Source of the DNA: Luminiphilus sp.
GTDB taxonomy: Bacteria > Pseudomonadota > Gammaproteobacteria > Pseudomonadales > Halieaceae
Assembly (NCBI GenBank): GCA_022425845.1
Contig: JAKMEU010000012.1
Location: 1 to 5,185 of the forward strand
Direction of reading: 5' to 3'
Length of the DNA: 5,185 nucleotides
Position 1 is the first letter of the stretch. Every line of letters starts with the position of its first letter. The notes under the pieces were generated by a model, which was not told where the DNA came from, made no database searches, and saw only the letters and a list, made by a program, of their open reading frames with translations. Both the position numbers and the translations under genes were made by a program. Shown piece by piece: positions 1 through 5,185 of the stretch.

Positions 1-1364
1 CCCCCCGGCATGCCACCGCCGGGAGGCATCATGCCGCCCAACCCCCGCATCATTTTCTGCATACCGCCGCCTTTCATTTTCTTCATCATCTTCTGCATTT
101 GCTTGTGTTGTTTTAGAAGGCGATTGAGATCCTGTACCTGGGTACCCGAGCCCAGGGTTATCCGGCGCTTGCGCCCCCCAGATATCAATTCTGGCTTGCG
201 TCGCTCGAGTGGCGTCATGGAATCAATCATGGCCTCCATTCGAGCAAACTGCTTGAGATCAACATTCTGCTGGGCCATGGCGGCCATATTCCCCATGCCC
301 GGCAGCTTGTCCATCATCGCACCGATGCCACCCATATTGCGCATCTGTTGCAGCTGTTCGCGGAAATCCTCCAGATCGAAACGCCCGCCTTTTTGCACTT
401 TTTTGGCAAATCGCTGGGCTTTCTTCTGGTCAACCTTGCGCTCAGCATCCTCAATCAGGGAGAGAATGTCGCCCATGCCCAAAATTCGGGACGCCAGCCG
501 ATCGGGGTGGAACGGGTCGAGGGCGTCGGTTTTTTCGCCAACACCAAGAAACTTAATCGGCTTGCCCGTGACCGACCGGACGGAAAGCGCCGCTCCGCCG
601 CGGGTATCCGCATCGACCTTGGTCAATATAACGCCGGTCAAAGGCAGTGCCTCGCCAAAGGACCGCGCTGTCATGACAGCGTCCTGCCCCATCATGGCGT
701 CAACAACAAAAAGTGTCTCAATGGGAGAAACCGCGGCGTGAAGAGCCCGGATTTCGTCCATCATGGCTTCATCAACAGCCAGTCGCCCCGCGGTGTCCAC
801 AAGCAGCACGTCAGAGAAATTGACCCGCGCGTTGGCCAGCGCCCGCTGCACAATATCGATGGGCTTTTCGTCACCTGATGAGGGCTCAAACCGCGCCCCC
901 ACTTCCCCGGCGAGGGTCTCCAACTGTGTAATGGCTGCCGGGCGGTACACATCCGCGGATACCACCGCCACCCGCTTCTTTTCTCGCTCCATGAGGTAAC
1001 GGGCCAGCTTGGCGACCGACGTGGTCTTTCCCGCTCCCTGTAAGCCCGCCACCATCACCACAGCTGGGGGCTGGGTATTGAGCGCCAGGCCCTCATTGGC
1101 GCTGCCCATGGTGTCTGTCAGTTCTGCCTGCACAATTTTAAGAAACGCCTGTCCGGGCGTCAGGCTTTGCGCCACCTCAGCGCCCACCGCGCGGGTTTTC
1201 ACCGCCTCTGTGAACGATTTGACTACATCGAGTGCGACATCCGCCTCAAGCAGTGCCATGCGCACCTCGCGCAGGGTATCCTTGATGTTGTCCTCAGAGA
1301 GCCGGGACTTGCCGGCCATACTCTTTAGACTGGCTGACAGACGATCGCTTAATCCTTCAAACAT
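1..1364 (-). CDS. ffh: Signal recognition particle protein Ffh (SRP54 GTPase), C-terminal end cut by window edge
   Basis: Ffh binds 4.5S RNA and signal peptides of nascent inner-membrane proteins, and hands ribosomes to the receptor FtsY through a paired GTPase cycle. The reading frame is open from ATG 1364 to the left edge (454 codons). The N-terminal helical bundle starts MFEGLSDRLSASLK. The NG domain carries the P-loop GLQGAGKTT (residues 107-115), DTAGR (190-194) and TKVD (248-251). The M domain begins near GMGD (296-299) and has a methionine-rich finger-loop region. Its RNA-binding signature is RRITLGSG (400-407), followed by a Met/Gly/Lys tail (MMKKM, GGMMPPGGGMPG). E. coli Ffh is about 453 residues, so only a few codons should be missing. 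The start is chosen by family alignment; a GAGGT lies just upstream (1372-1368) with a short spacer. All expected motifs are present and nothing suggests damage. Confidence 0.98.
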   Translation of the reverse strand, partial: MFEGLSDRLSASLKSMAGKSRLSEDNIKDTLREVRMALLEADVALDVVKSFTEAVKTRAVGAEVAQSLTPGQAFLKIVQAELTDTMGSANEGLALNTQPPAVVMVAGLQGAGKTTSVAKLARYLMEREKKRVAVVSADVYRPAAITQLETLAGEVGARFEPSSGDEKPIDIVQRALANARVNFSDVLLVDTAGRLAVDEAMMDEIRALHAAVSPIETLFVVDAMMGQDAVMTARSFGEALPLTGVILTKVDADTRGGAALSVRSVTGKPIKFLGVGEKTDALDPFHPDRLASRILGMGDILSLIEDAERKVDQKKAQRFAKKVQKGGRFDLEDFREQLQQMRNMGGIGAMMDKLPGMGNMAAMAQQNVDLKQFARMEAMIDSMTPLERRKPELISGGRKRRITLGSGTQVQDLNRLLKQHKQMQKMMKKMKGGGMQKMMRGLGGMMPPGGGMPG

Positions 1365-1418
1365 GGGACCTCGGGTTGCACCCTGTCTGGGGGCGCCTCA
1401 AACGGTGATAAAGAGCGT

Positions 1419-1447
1419 AGTATACGTCCTGTCCGTGACGGACCCAA
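1419..1447 (-). promoter_or_regulatory. Candidate sigma70 promoter for ffh
   Basis: Reading leftward, a -35-like TTGGGT (1447-1442) is followed after 17 bases by TATACT (1424-1419), which differs from the TATAAT consensus at one base. Transcription would begin near 1412, leaving a 5' leader of roughly 48 bases before the ffh ATG. The -10 is good and the spacing ideal, but the -35 matches at only three positions. No equally good promoter was seen for the divergent ypjD. Confidence 0.45.
1431..1443. promoter_or_regulatory. 13-bp perfect palindrome in the ffh/ypjD divergent region
   Basis: GTCCGTGACGGAC is an inverted repeat with two 6-base arms around a single central G. It lies almost entirely in the spacer between the proposed ffh -35 and -10 elements, the usual place for a repressor site. 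It could also form a small hairpin in a ypjD leader transcript. No regulator is recognised, so an operator role is inference only. Confidence 0.3.
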
Positions 1448-1468
1448 TTGCCCAAAGTACGGAACACT

Positions 1469-1475
1469 GAGAGGA
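1469..1475 (+). promoter_or_regulatory. Ribosome binding site deciding the TTG start of ypjD
   Basis: GAGAGGA lies four bases before TTG 1480. The in-frame stop at 1468-1470 overlaps its first bases, so no start further upstream is possible. Together these support the rare TTG codon as the true initiation site. Confidence 0.6.
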
Positions 1476-1479
1476 CTGT

Positions 1480-2289
1480 TTGAGCGCCAACCCCGACCTG
1501 CTGCAAGCCGCGCTGGCCATTGCGACCGCACTGATTTACGTCGGCGCCGCCGCACGGCAGTTACTGACCCTCGATGGGCGTCGGCATCGGGCGCCCAAGG
1601 ACGTTATTCTCCTGGCCGTAGCCGCCGTGTCCTGCCACTTGGCGAGCGTTATCGTTGATCTGGGCAGCGGTTCAATCGATCTGGGCTTCTACAAGATCTC
1701 ATCGCTGATCTTTCTTATCATGGGCGTTATCAGCGTGATCAGCCTGCTGGTCCGCCCCCTGCAAATGGTGATCATCGCCACGTTTCCCTTCTCCGCCCTC
1801 GCTGTCCTTGTCAGTGCATTCGCACCGCCCACAGGACAGCCTCTGGAGGGCCTGAGTGGTGGCCTTCTGGCCCACGTCATCAGCTCTCTCCTCGCCTTCG
1901 GAGTCCTGACGCTGGCGTCACTTCAGGGCGCCCTTCTCTCGGTACAGACTTCCCGTCTGCGCAGTCACAACACCCGCGGAATCGTCCGTTTACTGCCCGC
2001 GCTGGATACGATGGAGCAGATGTTTTTTGAACTGCTCGCCGCTGGAACCCTTTGGCTGACCGTTGCAGTGGTATCGGGCGGGCTATTTGTTGACGACCTA
2101 CTGGGGCAGAAGCTGGTGCACAAGACCGTACTGACTACGCTCTCCTGGGCCCTGCTCACCCTGACACTGATCGTGCACTGGCAGCGGGGACTGCGCATCA
2201 GTTCGGCTCTGTCACTGGTTTTCACGGGATATGGCCTGATGGCGATTGGTTTTTTCGGCTCCAAGCTGGTGGTCGAACTCTTGATCTGA
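1480..2289 (+). CDS. ypjD: YpjD family inner-membrane protein (CcsA/cytochrome c assembly-like)
   Basis: This 269-residue protein is strongly hydrophobic, with about eight predicted membrane helices (near residues 5-30, 41-60, 70-90, 94-114, 126-155, 180-205, 214-234 and 240-267). The fold and the LAHVISSLLAFG (130-141) and LVHKTVLTTLSWALL (212-226) segments match the CcsA-like superfamily, whose membrane histidines handle haem in cytochrome c biogenesis. His132 and His214 are the likely conserved ones. The family's exact function is not established. The C-terminal GYGLMAIGFFGSKLVVELL resembles the end of E. coli YpjD, and position between ffh and corB supports the assignment. The TTG start at 1480 is forced: an in-frame TGA sits at 1468-1470, and AGAGGA (1470-1475) lies four bases upstream. 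The first in-frame ATG is residue 81, inside a membrane helix. Confidence 0.9.
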   Translation: MSANPDLLQAALAIATALIYVGAAARQLLTLDGRRHRAPKDVILLAVAAVSCHLASVIVDLGSGSIDLGFYKISSLIFLIMGVISVISLLVRPLQMVIIATFPFSALAVLVSAFAPPTGQPLEGLSGGLLAHVISSLLAFGVLTLASLQGALLSVQTSRLRSHNTRGIVRLLPALDTMEQMFFELLAAGTLWLTVAVVSGGLFVDDLLGQKLVHKTVLTTLSWALLTLTLIVHWQRGLRISSALSLVFTGYGLMAIGFFGSKLVVELLI

Positions 2290-2304
2290 CAGCGGATTGA
2301 AGTT

Positions 2305-2339
2305 CTGCACCTGAAATGCTTGTCAGTGGCAGGTTTTTT
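2305..2339 (+). terminator. Weak intrinsic-terminator-like hairpin between ypjD and corB
   Basis: The arms CTGCACCTGA (2305-2314) and TCAGTGGCAG (2323-2332) pair at eight of ten positions, with a two-base internal mismatch and an eight-base loop. A G and then six T (2334-2339) follow directly. An alternative register pairs ACCTG (2309-2313) with CAGGT (2330-2334). The U-tract is good and the stem imperfect, so partial termination or attenuation between ypjD and corB is plausible. A TTGTCA at 2320-2325 resembles a -35 element for corB, but no convincing -10 follows. Confidence 0.4.
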
Positions 2340-2368
2340 CTACACCATGTGCAGTCGCTCTCAACTGA

Positions 2369-3658
2369 ATGGCTCCATTGAACGACGCCCCGCTGGGACT
2401 TCTTTTTGCACTGCTGGCCCTCCTAATCCTCGTCTCGGGTTTCTTTTCGAGTTCTGAGACCAGCATGCTGTCGCTCAACCGCTACCGCCTGAAGCATTTG
2501 ATGGGCAGCGGACACAAAGGAGCACGCCGTGCCAGCAAACTCCTGGAGCGGCCCGACCGACTCATCGGCCTCATCCTGATTGGCAACAATCTGGTCAATA
2601 TCCTTGCGTCTGCCATCGCGACGGTGATTGCCATCCGGCTTTATGGTGATGCCGGCATCGCGATTGCAACAATCGTGCTGACGCTGGTGGTACTCATATT
2701 CGCCGAAATTACCCCCAAGACCATCGCGGCTTTGCACCCCGAGAAACTGGCATTCCCATTCAGCTTTATTCTGTTACCCCTGCTGAAGCTCTGCATGCCC
2801 CTGGTATGGGCCATCAATACTGTGACCAATGGCCTGCTCAGGCTGCTGGGTTTTCGGCCCGATGTACAGGAGGGTGAAGCGCTTTCCCAGGAGGAACTGC
2901 GGACCATCGTCACAGAGTCAGGGACCATGATTCCCAGTCGTCACCGTCGCATGCTCACCAATATTCTGGACCTGGAGCAGGTGACGGTGGATGACATCAT
3001 GGTGCCCCGCAATGAAGTGTTCGGCATCGATTTGGACGATGACGATGAAACGATTCTCGAGCACCTCAGGGGAAGTACCCACACGCTCTTACCCGTCTGG
3101 CAGGAAGACATCAACAATATCAAGGGCGTCCTGCACATGAGGGACTTATCACGCGTGTTGCACAACGGCGGGCTCTGCCGGGACGCACTCAAACAGGAGC
3201 TCCAAAGCCCGTACTTCGTTCCGGAGAACACGCCCCTGCACACGCAGCTCCGACAGTTTCAGTTGAAAAAATTGCGGCTGGGTATCGTGGTTGACGAATA
3301 TGGTGACCTCATGGGCCTGGTCACACTGGAGGATATCCTCGAGGAGATTGTGGGGGAATTTACGTCAAATCTTGCGGAAGACGGCGAGGAAATGCATACG
3401 CAACCGGATGGCAGCACCATCTGTTCGGGCACGGTTCATATCCGGGATCTCAATCGACAGCGGGGCTGGTCACTGCCAACGGATGGTCCGAAAACCATCA
3501 GCGGACTCGCATTGGAGGCCTTGGAAGCCTTCCCCTCGGGTGAAGTGGCGGTACAGATCCCGGGCTACCTGATTCAGGTCATGGGTATTGAAGGCCGCAC
3601 TATCAGCAAGGTCAGAATCAAGCCAGCACCCGAAGCGCCCGAAGAATTTGGCAACTGA
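2369..3658 (+). CDS. corB: CorB/YfjD: CNNM-type membrane protein with CBS pair and CorC/HlyC domain
   Basis: This 429-residue inner-membrane protein belongs to the CNNM/CorB family, linked to Mg2+ (and Co2+) transport or efflux. The transmembrane DUF21 domain covers about residues 8-160, with FSSSETSMLSLNRYR (26-40), IGNNLVNILAS (71-81) and FAEITPKTIAAL (111-122). It is followed by the LSQEELRTIV linker (172-181) and a CBS pair (about 205-330) containing DDIMVPRNE (208-216), VVDEYGDLMGLVTLEDILEEIVGE (starting at 307). The CorC_HlyC domain covers about 345-418. Length and domain order match E. coli YfjD, and many stretches look nearly identical. ATG 2369 directly follows an in-frame TGA (2366-2368), so it is the earliest possible start. 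No clear Shine-Dalgarno is visible. It lies 79 bases after ypjD on the same strand, probably co-transcribed at least in part. Confidence 0.96.
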   Translation: MAPLNDAPLGLLFALLALLILVSGFFSSSETSMLSLNRYRLKHLMGSGHKGARRASKLLERPDRLIGLILIGNNLVNILASAIATVIAIRLYGDAGIAIATIVLTLVVLIFAEITPKTIAALHPEKLAFPFSFILLPLLKLCMPLVWAINTVTNGLLRLLGFRPDVQEGEALSQEELRTIVTESGTMIPSRHRRMLTNILDLEQVTVDDIMVPRNEVFGIDLDDDDETILEHLRGSTHTLLPVWQEDINNIKGVLHMRDLSRVLHNGGLCRDALKQELQSPYFVPENTPLHTQLRQFQLKKLRLGIVVDEYGDLMGLVTLEDILEEIVGEFTSNLAEDGEEMHTQPDGSTICSGTVHIRDLNRQRGWSLPTDGPKTISGLALEALEAFPSGEVAVQIPGYLIQVMGIEGRTISKVRIKPAPEAPEEFGN

Positions 3659-3740
3659 CCGCATACCTCGTTAGCACGCTTGCACAGAGCTCACCGCCAG
3701 AACGTAGATTGCTTTTGCCAAAATTTGTGCGGGCGCTTTC

Positions 3741-3773
3741 GTCTCCGCTCAGATAGCAGAGCCTGACGGAGAC
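3741..3773. terminator. Strong hairpin in the convergent gap (no U-tract)
   Basis: GTCTCCG (3741-3747) pairs perfectly with CGGAGAC (3767-3773). After a bulged C at 3748 the stem continues with TCAG (3749-3752) against CTGA (3763-3766), giving 11 pairs and a ten-base loop. It begins three bases beyond the stop of the minus-strand DUF1289 gene and lies about 80 bases beyond the corB stop. Neither strand has a T-run after the stem, so it is not a canonical intrinsic terminator. It may stabilise 3' ends or aid termination in both directions. The rest of the 118-base gap shows nothing else. Confidence 0.4.
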
Positions 3774-3776
3774 AAC

Positions 3777-3968
3777 TCAGAGTAATTTGATACGCGTGAA
3801 CGCATCGCGCCGCAGTGCCGCCTCGCGAAGTATCTCCTGCTTGCGCTGGTCGTCCGCCATAAACCAGTCGGTAATTTCATCCCCTGTCCGGTAACAACCG
3901 AGACAGACGCCCTTTTCATCAAGGGCGCAAACGGCGACACAGGGTGAATCGATCGTGGAGGATTCCAT
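3777..3968 (-). CDS. DUF1289 family small cysteine-motif protein
   Basis: This 63-residue cytoplasmic protein has the DUF1289 pattern SPCVAVCALDEKGVCLGCYRT. Cysteines at 10, 14, 22 and 25 form a CxxxC-x7-CxxC arrangement likely to bind a metal or Fe-S cluster. It is followed by EITDWFMADDQRKQEIL (residues 31-47). The family function is unknown and none is claimed here; the length is typical. The ATG at 3968 is preceded by a weak AGAG about five bases upstream. It lies 36 bases after the tgt stop on the same strand, so it is probably co-transcribed with tgt. An overlapping 63-codon frame at 3749-3940 is a shadow. Confidence 0.88.
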   Translation of the reverse strand: MESSTIDSPCVAVCALDEKGVCLGCYRTGDEITDWFMADDQRKQEILREAALRRDAFTRIKLL

Positions 3969-4004
3969 TGCTACTCTTTGAGGAAATTTCGATAAATTTA
4001 CGTT

Positions 4005-4697
4005 TCAAGGCTCAGGGTTGGATTGCCGTGCGTAAAAATCCCGGGCGAAATCATCGAGCTTTCCTTGCTGGATCGCCGCTCGAATGGCAGCCATGTGATT
4101 TTGATAGAAACGCAGGTTATGCAGCGTATTAAGCTGCGAGCCAAGGATTTCATTGCATTTGTCCAAATGATGCAAGTAAGCCCGGGTGAAATTCTGGCAG
4201 GTGTAACAGTCACAGTGTCGATCGACGGGCTCGGTACTGTCACGGTGGCGAGCATTCCGTAGGCGAATCGCACCCTCATGGGTAAACAAGTGCCCGTTGC
4301 GTGCATTTCGGGTCGGCATGACACAGTCGAACATATCGACACCGCGACGCACCCCCTCCAATAAATCAGCAGGGGTGCCAACACCCATCAAATAGCGCGG
4401 TTTTGCTTTGGGTAGATGGTCGGCCAGGCCGTCGAGCACACGCAACATATCTTCCTTGGGCTCACCCACTGACAGCCCGCCGATGGCGTATCCATCGAAG
4501 TCCAATGCCGTCAAACCCGCCAGTGACTCAAGGCGCAAATCGGGGTACATGCCACCCTGCACAATGCCAAACAATGCGGCGAGGTTATCGCCATGGGCCG
4601 ACTTACTTCTCTCGGCCCAGCGCAGGGACAAGGCCATCGATTTGGCCGCCGCGTCTTCCGAAGCGGGATACGGCGTGCACTCGTCGAAAATCGCTAT
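4005..4697 (-). CDS. tgt: Queuine tRNA-ribosyltransferase Tgt, C-terminal part (residues 139-368), separated from its N-terminus
   Basis: Tgt exchanges guanine 34 of GUN-anticodon tRNAs for preQ1 in the queuosine pathway. This fragment starts at residue 139 by alignment with E. coli Tgt: IAIFDECTPYP (139-149), SMALSLRWAERS (158-169), ALFGIVQGG (179-187), GYAIGGLSVGEP (207-218), RYLMGVGTP (239-247). The active-site loop DMFDCVMPTRNARNGHLF carries the nucleophile Asp262 (Asp264 in E. coli). The zinc site is Cys300, Cys302, Cys305 and His331. The TGA at 4005-4007 closes a protein of 368 residues if joined to its N-terminal half; E. coli has 375. No start codon belongs to this piece: beyond 4697 the frame reads unrelated residues to a stop at 4752-4754. 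Residues 1-138 are on the other strand at 4772-5185, so as drawn no functional enzyme would be made. Confidence 0.96.
   Translation of the reverse strand: MAIFDECTPYPASEDAAAKSMALSLRWAERSKSAHGDNLAALFGIVQGGMYPDLRLESLAGLTALDFDGYAIGGLSVGEPKEDMLRVLDGLADHLPKAKPRYLMGVGTPADLLEGVRRGVDMFDCVMPTRNARNGHLFTHEGAIRLRNARHRDSTEPVDRHCDCYTCQNFTRAYLHHLDKCNEILGSQLNTLHNLRFYQNHMAAIRAAIQQGKLDDFARDFYARQSNPEP
4683..4697. repeat. Inferred arm of a short inverted repeat shared by queA and tgt (rearrangement junction)
   Basis: These 15 bases read VENRY on the plus strand, continuous with QueA RFFSYGD. On the minus strand they read IAIFD, continuous with Tgt ECTPYP. Both frames share the same codon boundaries. One sequence fitting two conserved proteins at a strand switch suggests a copy in each gene, in opposite orientation. 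The second copy would lie just beyond position 5185. Only one arm is visible, so length and identity are inferred. Confidence 0.45.
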
Positions 4698-4775
4698 CGT
4701 TTCTTCAGTTACGGCGATGCTATGTTTGTTACCCCCGAGAGTGTTCGGGATTCAAGCGGAGAAAGTCTGGCGTGA
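4683..4775 (+). CDS. queA: QueA (tRNA ribosyltransferase-isomerase) C-terminal fragment
   Basis: QueA transfers and isomerises the ribosyl group of S-adenosylmethionine onto preQ1-tRNA, the step after Tgt. Only the tail is present: VENRYRFFSYGDAMFVTPES and ten more residues, then TGA 4773-4775. E. coli QueA ends with a very similar AVEQKYRFFSYGDAMFIT. The match is certain from Arg 4698 on. It plausibly extends left to Val 4683, where the same bases also encode Tgt on the minus strand. Left of that the frame no longer resembles QueA. The stop overlaps the tgt start (GTGA, 4772-4775), typical of a translationally coupled queA-tgt pair. The missing N-terminal majority of QueA is not in the window. 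Confidence 0.82.
   Translation, partial: VENRYRFFSYGDAMFVTPESVRDSSGESLA
4758..4762 (+). promoter_or_regulatory. Shine-Dalgarno for tgt inside the queA tail
   Basis: GGAGA lies nine bases before the GTG at 4772, inside the last codons of queA. With the GTGA stop-start overlap it supports GTG as the true tgt start and coupling to queA translation. Confidence 0.55.
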
Positions 4776-5185
4776 AGTTCGAAATTGCAGCCGAGTCGGG
4801 TCTCGCCCGTTGCGGGAAAATAACTTTTGACAGAGGGGCGGTGGCCACGCCCGCTTTCATGCCGGTGGGTACCTATGGGACTGTAAAGGGCATGCTGCCC
4901 CGGGATATCAGGTCCATTGGGGCGGACATCATTCTGGGGAACACCTTTCATCTTTGGTTGCGTCCGGGCACCGATATCATCCGCCAGCATGGGGACCTGC
5001 ATGATTTTATGGGGTGGCAGGGGCCCATCCTTACAGATTCTGGGGGGTTTCAGGTATTCAGCCTCGGCGAGATGCGCAAGGTTGAGGAGCGGGGTGTGAC
5101 ATTTCGATCACCGGTTAACGGCGATCGGGTTTTCCTCGACCCCGAGACGTCCATGCAGATCCAGCGAGACCTTGGTAGTGACATC
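4772..5185 (+). CDS. tgt: Queuine tRNA-ribosyltransferase Tgt, N-terminal part (residues 1-138), open at the window end
   Basis: This is the N-terminal half of the queuosine-pathway transglycosylase. It begins with GTG overlapping the queA stop and reads VKFEIAAESGLARCGKITFD, TPAFMPVGTYGTVKGMLPRD (residues 26-45), ADIILGNTFHLWLRPGTDI (51-69) and HGDLHDFMGWQGPILTDSGGF (from 73). The catalytic Asp89 is in LTDSGGFQVFSLGE. SMQIQRDLGSDI (127-138) is the last visible stretch. Residue numbers equal those of E. coli Tgt without gaps up to 138. In intact Tgt the next residues are VMIFDEC or similar, and that continuation is found on the opposite strand from 4697 downward. Glycine codons here favour GGG (10 of 18), against 3 of 18 in the C-terminal part. 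Confidence 0.96.
   Translation, partial: MKFEIAAESGLARCGKITFDRGAVATPAFMPVGTYGTVKGMLPRDIRSIGADIILGNTFHLWLRPGTDIIRQHGDLHDFMGWQGPILTDSGGFQVFSLGEMRKVEERGVTFRSPVNGDRVFLDPETSMQIQRDLGSDI

Larger units (their letters stand above)
4698..5185. other. Segment in inverted orientation relative to its parent operon
   Basis: This 488-base stretch holds the end of queA and codons 1-138 of tgt on the plus strand. Reversing it places queA tail, tgt start and codon 138 directly in front of tgt codon 139 (4697-4695, minus), in frame and without gain or loss of residues. The right boundary coincides with the window end. This may be an assembly or library artefact or a genuine inversion; the sequence alone does not decide. 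Confidence 0.8.

Noticed and set aside
10..741. Long plus-strand open frame (243 codons)
   Set aside because: It lies antisense to the well-supported ffh gene. Its low-complexity Pro/Ser/Arg composition is a mirror of ffh codon bias, and no family is recognisable.
348..1470. Further plus-strand frames over ffh (348-878, 763-999, 1009-1470)
   Set aside because: All overlap the ffh coding region in antisense and show no recognisable domain.
2423..3243. Minus-strand frames under corB
   Set aside because: These are shadows of an unmistakable CorB protein; none has convincing protein character.
3713..3723. TTTTGCCAAAA palindrome in the convergent gap
   Set aside because: The arms are AT-rich with a one-base centre, too small to form a stable hairpin, and no other feature supports a site.
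4408..4830. Plus-strand 140-codon frame crossing the tgt/queA junction
   Set aside because: It is antisense to Tgt and out of frame with QueA, and crosses the rearrangement only by chance.
4709..5002. Minus-strand 97-codon frame opposite the tgt N-terminal half
   Set aside because: It is an antisense shadow of conserved Tgt sequence.
4005..5185. Two separate tgt paralogues, or a two-subunit transglycosylase
   Set aside because: The pieces are exact complements (1-138 and 139-368) rather than two homologous full domains. The second piece has no start codon of its own.

Overview
The window looks like a bacterial chromosomal housekeeping region, most probably gammaproteobacterial. Ffh, YpjD and CorB/YfjD can be aligned by eye with their E. 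coli counterparts over long stretches. The order ffh (leftward), then ypjD and corB (rightward) is the arrangement remembered from E. coli and relatives. Base composition is moderately GC-rich. I see no tRNA, rRNA, CRISPR array, insertion sequence or phage gene.

Layout. Positions 1-1364 (minus) hold nearly all of ffh, the SRP GTPase; its last few codons lie off the left edge. Positions 1365-1479 are a divergent promoter region with a good -10 for ffh and a 13-bp palindrome. Positions 1480-2289 (plus) hold ypjD, a CcsA-like eight-helix membrane protein with a TTG start. A weak terminator-like hairpin follows. Positions 2369-3658 (plus) hold corB/yfjD, a CNNM/CBS/CorC-HlyC membrane protein. Positions 3659-3776 are a short convergent gap containing a strong hairpin without a U-tract. 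Positions 3777-3968 (minus) hold a 63-residue four-cysteine DUF1289 protein.

Positions 4005-5185 are the anomaly. This stretch carries one tgt gene (queuine tRNA-ribosyltransferase) in two head-to-head halves. Residues 139-368 are on the minus strand (4697 down to 4005). Residues 1-138 are on the plus strand (4772-5185), preceded by the C-terminal tail of queA (about 4683-4775), whose stop overlaps the tgt GTG start. The halves are exact complements by residue number. Turning 4698-5185 around restores an intact queA-tgt-DUF1289 operon on the minus strand. The window ends exactly at the codon where the missing join should be. The junction bases can be read both as QueA (VENRY, plus) and as Tgt (IAIFD, minus), in the same codon register. 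The best explanation is a short inverted repeat shared by queA and tgt that let the intervening loop be assembled, or flipped, backwards. An assembly or chimera artefact is most likely; a real inversion that disrupts tgt and queA is possible.

Functionally, Ffh delivers membrane proteins to the translocon, YpjD and CorB are inner-membrane proteins of a conserved pair, and QueA and Tgt act in queuosine tRNA modification.
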